Assembly: GCA_009929525.1 (NCBI GenBank)
Contig: SAAH01000011.1
Coordinates: 1-62,625, forward strand
Length of the DNA: 62,625 nucleotides
Direction of reading: 5' to 3'
DNA from: Clostridia bacterium
GTDB lineage: Bacteria; Bacillota; Clostridia; Lachnospirales; Lachnospiraceae
The notes beneath the pieces were generated by a model. It did no database searches. It worked only from the letters and a program-made list of their open reading frames with translations, and was not told the DNA's origin. The position numbers were made by a program, and so were the translations under genes. This document shows positions 60,431 through 62,625 of this stretch, in pieces. Every line of letters begins with the position of its first letter. The first letter of the stretch is position 1.

Positions 60431-61527
60431 AAATCAATAATCCAGAAGTAACATTAGCTGATGAAGCAAGAAAAGGTGTAGAAGAGGAAGTACGCTCAGG
60501 TTTCCTGGACTGGCTATTTCAATTTTCTGTAACAGGAGATGATGGGGAACATTATAGTATTGGAGGTTCTATTTTATCACTGGCGTTGGAAAAAATGGAT
60601 ATTGTCAGCTTCAACTGGACAAAAGGAAGCGGAGCGGTAGAGCAGTTACCAAACTCCATCTACAAGATTGCAAGATTCCCAGGCATGGAGTATGAACAGC
60701 TTCTGAGAAAGCCAGAAGGAACTTTGGAAATCGTACAGGAGGATGACAAGGTAACGGTTACCTGCGGAGACGAATATAAGGTAGAATGCTTTGAAGATCA
60801 TTCCTGGCATATCATGATAGATTCGCTTGATGGAAAATACAAGGCAGATATGTACCATTCTCCAAAGGGCTATCCATTATGGTATGGAAGAGAGAAACCG
60901 TCTTATTTAACACAGCATTCTATTACATATGGCTATAACTGGGCAGGTAATGTCAAGGGCACTGTATGGCTGGAAGGAAAAGAAGTCCACGTAGAAGGCC
61001 TCGGAATCCGAGAGCGTTATGTGGCTGTTGATTCCTGTGCAGCAGAGATTGGTGGATGGGAAGACTGGGGATGGGTTTCCTTTAACGAAATGCATTCATC
61101 CATGTACGATATGAGACTGGGAATGAAAGATTTTTCTTTATATGATCTGGAAAATAAAAAGCATTACCCAGAAGGAAATATGACAATCACACATGAGGAT
61201 TGGGCATTCCTGCGAGAACTGGATGGCTTCATCCCTACAGTTTATAAAATAAAAATAGAGGTAGCAGATGGAATCTATGAAGTAAAAGCCCATGTTTGTA
61301 ATACAACCACATGGGGCGTAACTCATAAAGTGCCGGATAATCCAGTAGGAACGCTTACATATGATACGGTAGAAGGGACATTTACAGATAAACAGGGAAA
61401 TGTGCGGGTATTGACAGGAGGAAGAGGTGTTATGTCGGTTCGCCAATGGCATGCTTATCCGAATATGCTTCCACGGGAACTGTATCTGGATGAAGTTGAA
61501 TATGGAGAAAAATTCGATACGCTATAA
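60427..61527 (+). CDS. AttH/CrtC-like lipocalin-superfamily protein
   Basis: A 366-residue soluble protein without signal peptide. The paired blocks GTVWLEGKEVHVEGLGIRERY (in parts) and GGWEDWGWVSF resemble the two lipocalin-like halves of the AttH/CrtC hydroxyneurosporene-hydratase-like superfamily, in which a GxGxxxR strand is followed by a W-x-W-x-W strand. The assignment is tentative and no substrate can be named. AAAGGAT gives a modest ribosome site. It lies in the TetR-controlled operon behind two small membrane proteins, which suggests inducible handling of a hydrophobic compound. Confidence 0.5.
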   Translation: MKINNPEVTLADEARKGVEEEVRSGFLDWLFQFSVTGDDGEHYSIGGSILSLALEKMDIVSFNWTKGSGAVEQLPNSIYKIARFPGMEYEQLLRKPEGTLEIVQEDDKVTVTCGDEYKVECFEDHSWHIMIDSLDGKYKADMYHSPKGYPLWYGREKPSYLTQHSITYGYNWAGNVKGTVWLEGKEVHVEGLGIRERYVAVDSCAAEIGGWEDWGWVSFNEMHSSMYDMRLGMKDFSLYDLENKKHYPEGNMTITHEDWAFLRELDGFIPTVYKIKIEVADGIYEVKAHVCNTTTWGVTHKVPDNPVGTLTYDTVEGTFTDKQGNVRVLTGGRGVMSVRQWHAYPNMLPRELYLDEVEYGEKFDTL

Positions 61528-61550
61528 TATGATGATTAAGGGATATGACA

Positions 61551-61803
61551 AATGAACTTTCTGTGAAGTGTCTATTGAGTATTGACGGAGTAGAAATTAA
61601 CAAGTTACCCACTTTTGATGTATATCCCTGATTCTACTGGTGCAGGAAAAAGCGCGGCTGAAATTGTTGGAGAGTATTATGGAGCGGACATTTGGGTAAC
61701 GGAAGAAGAACAGGATAATGTTGATGAAAATCGTATTTACGCGACAGGCCAATCTGCAGGAATTCTTTCTGGCGGAATCATTCCAGAAACCAAACGAGAG
61801 TGA
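61551..61803 (+). pseudogene. Degraded alpha/beta-hydrolase (PHB-depolymerase-like) remnant
   Basis: One frame starts at ATG 61551 (MTNELSVKCLLSIDG) and stops at TGA 61628. The next frame reads MYIPDSTGAGKSAAEIV, YYGADIWVTEEEQ and then jumps directly to DENRIYATGQSAG, the nucleophile-elbow region (here GQSAG). The block normally between EEQ and DENRIY is missing, and the protein ends soon after the elbow. A frameshift plus an internal deletion are inferred. Confidence 0.6.
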
Positions 61804-61811
61804 ATCGAAAT

Positions 61812-62625
61812 TTACGGAAGTACATCAATATGCTTTATAAGAAATTCAATGAAGTATTTACTTGCGATTGGCAGCGTATCTGTCTCTTTCATAACTAAAC
61901 CAATTTTTCTTTTGATGACAGGATCAAGCGTAAGAATAGTAACATTATAGTTCGTTTTCCTTAATACCAATTCAGGCAAAATGCTGATACCCAATCCACT
62001 TTCAACCATTGATAAAATGGAGTAGTCATCGTGAACCCTTAATCGGATATTGGGTGTCAGTCCAGCGTTCCTAAATGCTTCCAAGGGTTCACTAAGAGAG
62101 CCTTCTTCCAACAAGAGGAATGGCTCTTTTTCGATATCCTCTAATGTAAGAGAAGTCTTATTGGAAAGAGGATGATCTTTAGGTAATACAGCACGAAGTT
62201 CCCCCTCTTTTAGAAATTCACATTTTATATGGGGAGCCAGGGCATCTGGATTCACAAATCCAAAGTCGGCCTGTCCGGTACGTATCCATTCAGGAATCGA
62301 GGTGTAATCGCCCTGGTGCATTTCAAATTGTACATTTGGATAGCTTTCCCAAAATTCTTTAATGAGCGGTGGGAGCCAGTGACACGATATGCTGGAAATT
62401 GTTCCAATACGGACGATACCAGTCTCCAGCCCTTTGATTTCCTTGACGATTTCTTTCATGGATTCATACTGAGCCACGGACTTTTGAATGGAAGGGAAGA
62501 GCCGTTCTCCTTCAATGGTGAGATGTACACCATATCTGGAACGGGAAAGCAATTTTATGGACAGTTCATTTTCCAGGGAGGAAATCATCTGGCTCATGGC
62601 AGGCTGTGTATAGCCAAGCAGTTCA
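61812..62625 (-). CDS. LysR family transcriptional regulator (5' end outside the window)
   Basis: At least 270 residues are visible. The reading frame runs through the right edge (ELLGYTQPAMSQMISSLENE, end of the helix-turn-helix), so the start is missing by roughly 30 codons. The effector domain follows with IVRIGTISSISCHWLPPLI, GQADFGFV, and GLGISILPELV, typical of the CynR/CysB-like fold. The C-terminus is complete. It faces the hydrolase remnant, which could have been its target. The LysR fragment at 58628 is a different, only distantly similar gene. Confidence 0.9.
   Translation of the reverse strand, partial: ELLGYTQPAMSQMISSLENELSIKLLSRSRYGVHLTIEGERLFPSIQKSVAQYESMKEIVKEIKGLETGIVRIGTISSISCHWLPPLIKEFWESYPNVQFEMHQGDYTSIPEWIRTGQADFGFVNPDALAPHIKCEFLKEGELRAVLPKDHPLSNKTSLTLEDIEKEPFLLLEEGSLSEPLEAFRNAGLTPNIRLRVHDDYSILSMVESGLGISILPELVLRKTNYNVTILTLDPVIKRKIGLVMKETDTLPIASKYFIEFLIKHIDVLP

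Noticed and set aside
1-62625. CRISPR arrays, rRNA genes and intact insertion sequences
   Set aside because: No regularly spaced direct repeats, rRNA-like conserved blocks or transposase-like proteins were seen anywhere in the window.

Overview
The window is a contiguous piece of chromosome from a low-to-mid GC, Gram-positive gut anaerobe, most likely a Lachnospiraceae (Clostridium cluster XIVa; Ruminococcus/Dorea/Blautia-like). The reasons are the Shine-Dalgarno-rich operons, Firmicutes-type -35/-10 promoters, a murE with the meso-diaminopimelate signature DNPR, a PASTA kinase/PP2C pair beside rsgA-rpe-thiN, and a YesM/YesN-type two-component system beside a sugar ABC transporter. No phage or complete insertion sequence is visible. 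The genus is an inference.

Layout. (1) 272-9963: surface-polysaccharide genes: FAD oxidoreductase, GtrA, WecE-type aminotransferase, three glycosyltransferases, a polyprenyl-phosphate sugar-phosphate transferase and an LCP ligase. No flippase or polymerase is in view. (2) 10144-19372: housekeeping genes glmS, htrA, clpX, a zinc-ribbon protein, lspA, a purine nucleoside phosphorylase and a GH13 alpha-glucosidase. (3) 19500-20149, minus strand: a solitary HicB-like protein and two identical tRNA-Leu(CAG) genes with their own strong promoter. (4) 20429-26757: carA-carB, uppP and a carbamate kinase. (5) 26809-27672: an 860 bp gap holding a GC-rich compound inverted repeat. (6) 27673-41080: a dense operon-like run murE-priA-def-fmt-yugP-rsmB-rlmN-prpC-pknB-rsgA-rpe-thiN, with many start/stop overlaps. 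(7) 41174-54920: an alpha-mannoside utilisation locus: GH125, aldose-epimerase-like protein, sensor kinase, AraC-type response regulator, an anchored binding protein, a lipoprotein binding protein, two permeases and a frameshifted GH38 alpha-mannosidase. (8) 54921-62625: a patchwork accessory end: small membrane proteins, an XRE regulator, a BcrA-type ABC exporter, LysR/LysE and hydrolase remnants, a TetR-controlled small operon, and a LysR gene running off the right edge.

The most interesting object is the element at 27051-27535. It consists of two inverted units of about 230 bp. Each has a basal stem of about 32 bp closing a 117-nt core. The two basal stems share little sequence, yet each is internally complementary. 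The two cores align without gaps at 95 of 117 positions. Of their 22 differences, 12 fall into six two-sided compensatory base-pair changes and one more turns a G-U pair into A-U. This is covariation evidence, within one locus, for a conserved folded RNA or single-stranded DNA. I cannot assign it to a known family.

Other points worth a look: a one-base frameshift at the end of the GH38 gene; a binding protein without a lipobox cysteine translationally coupled to the two-component system, possibly a third sensory component; a 22-bp hairpin that buries the ribosome site of a 51-codon ORF; and a LysR-LysE fragment junction. All coordinates, alignments and base pairs were worked out by eye; no searches or folding programs were run.
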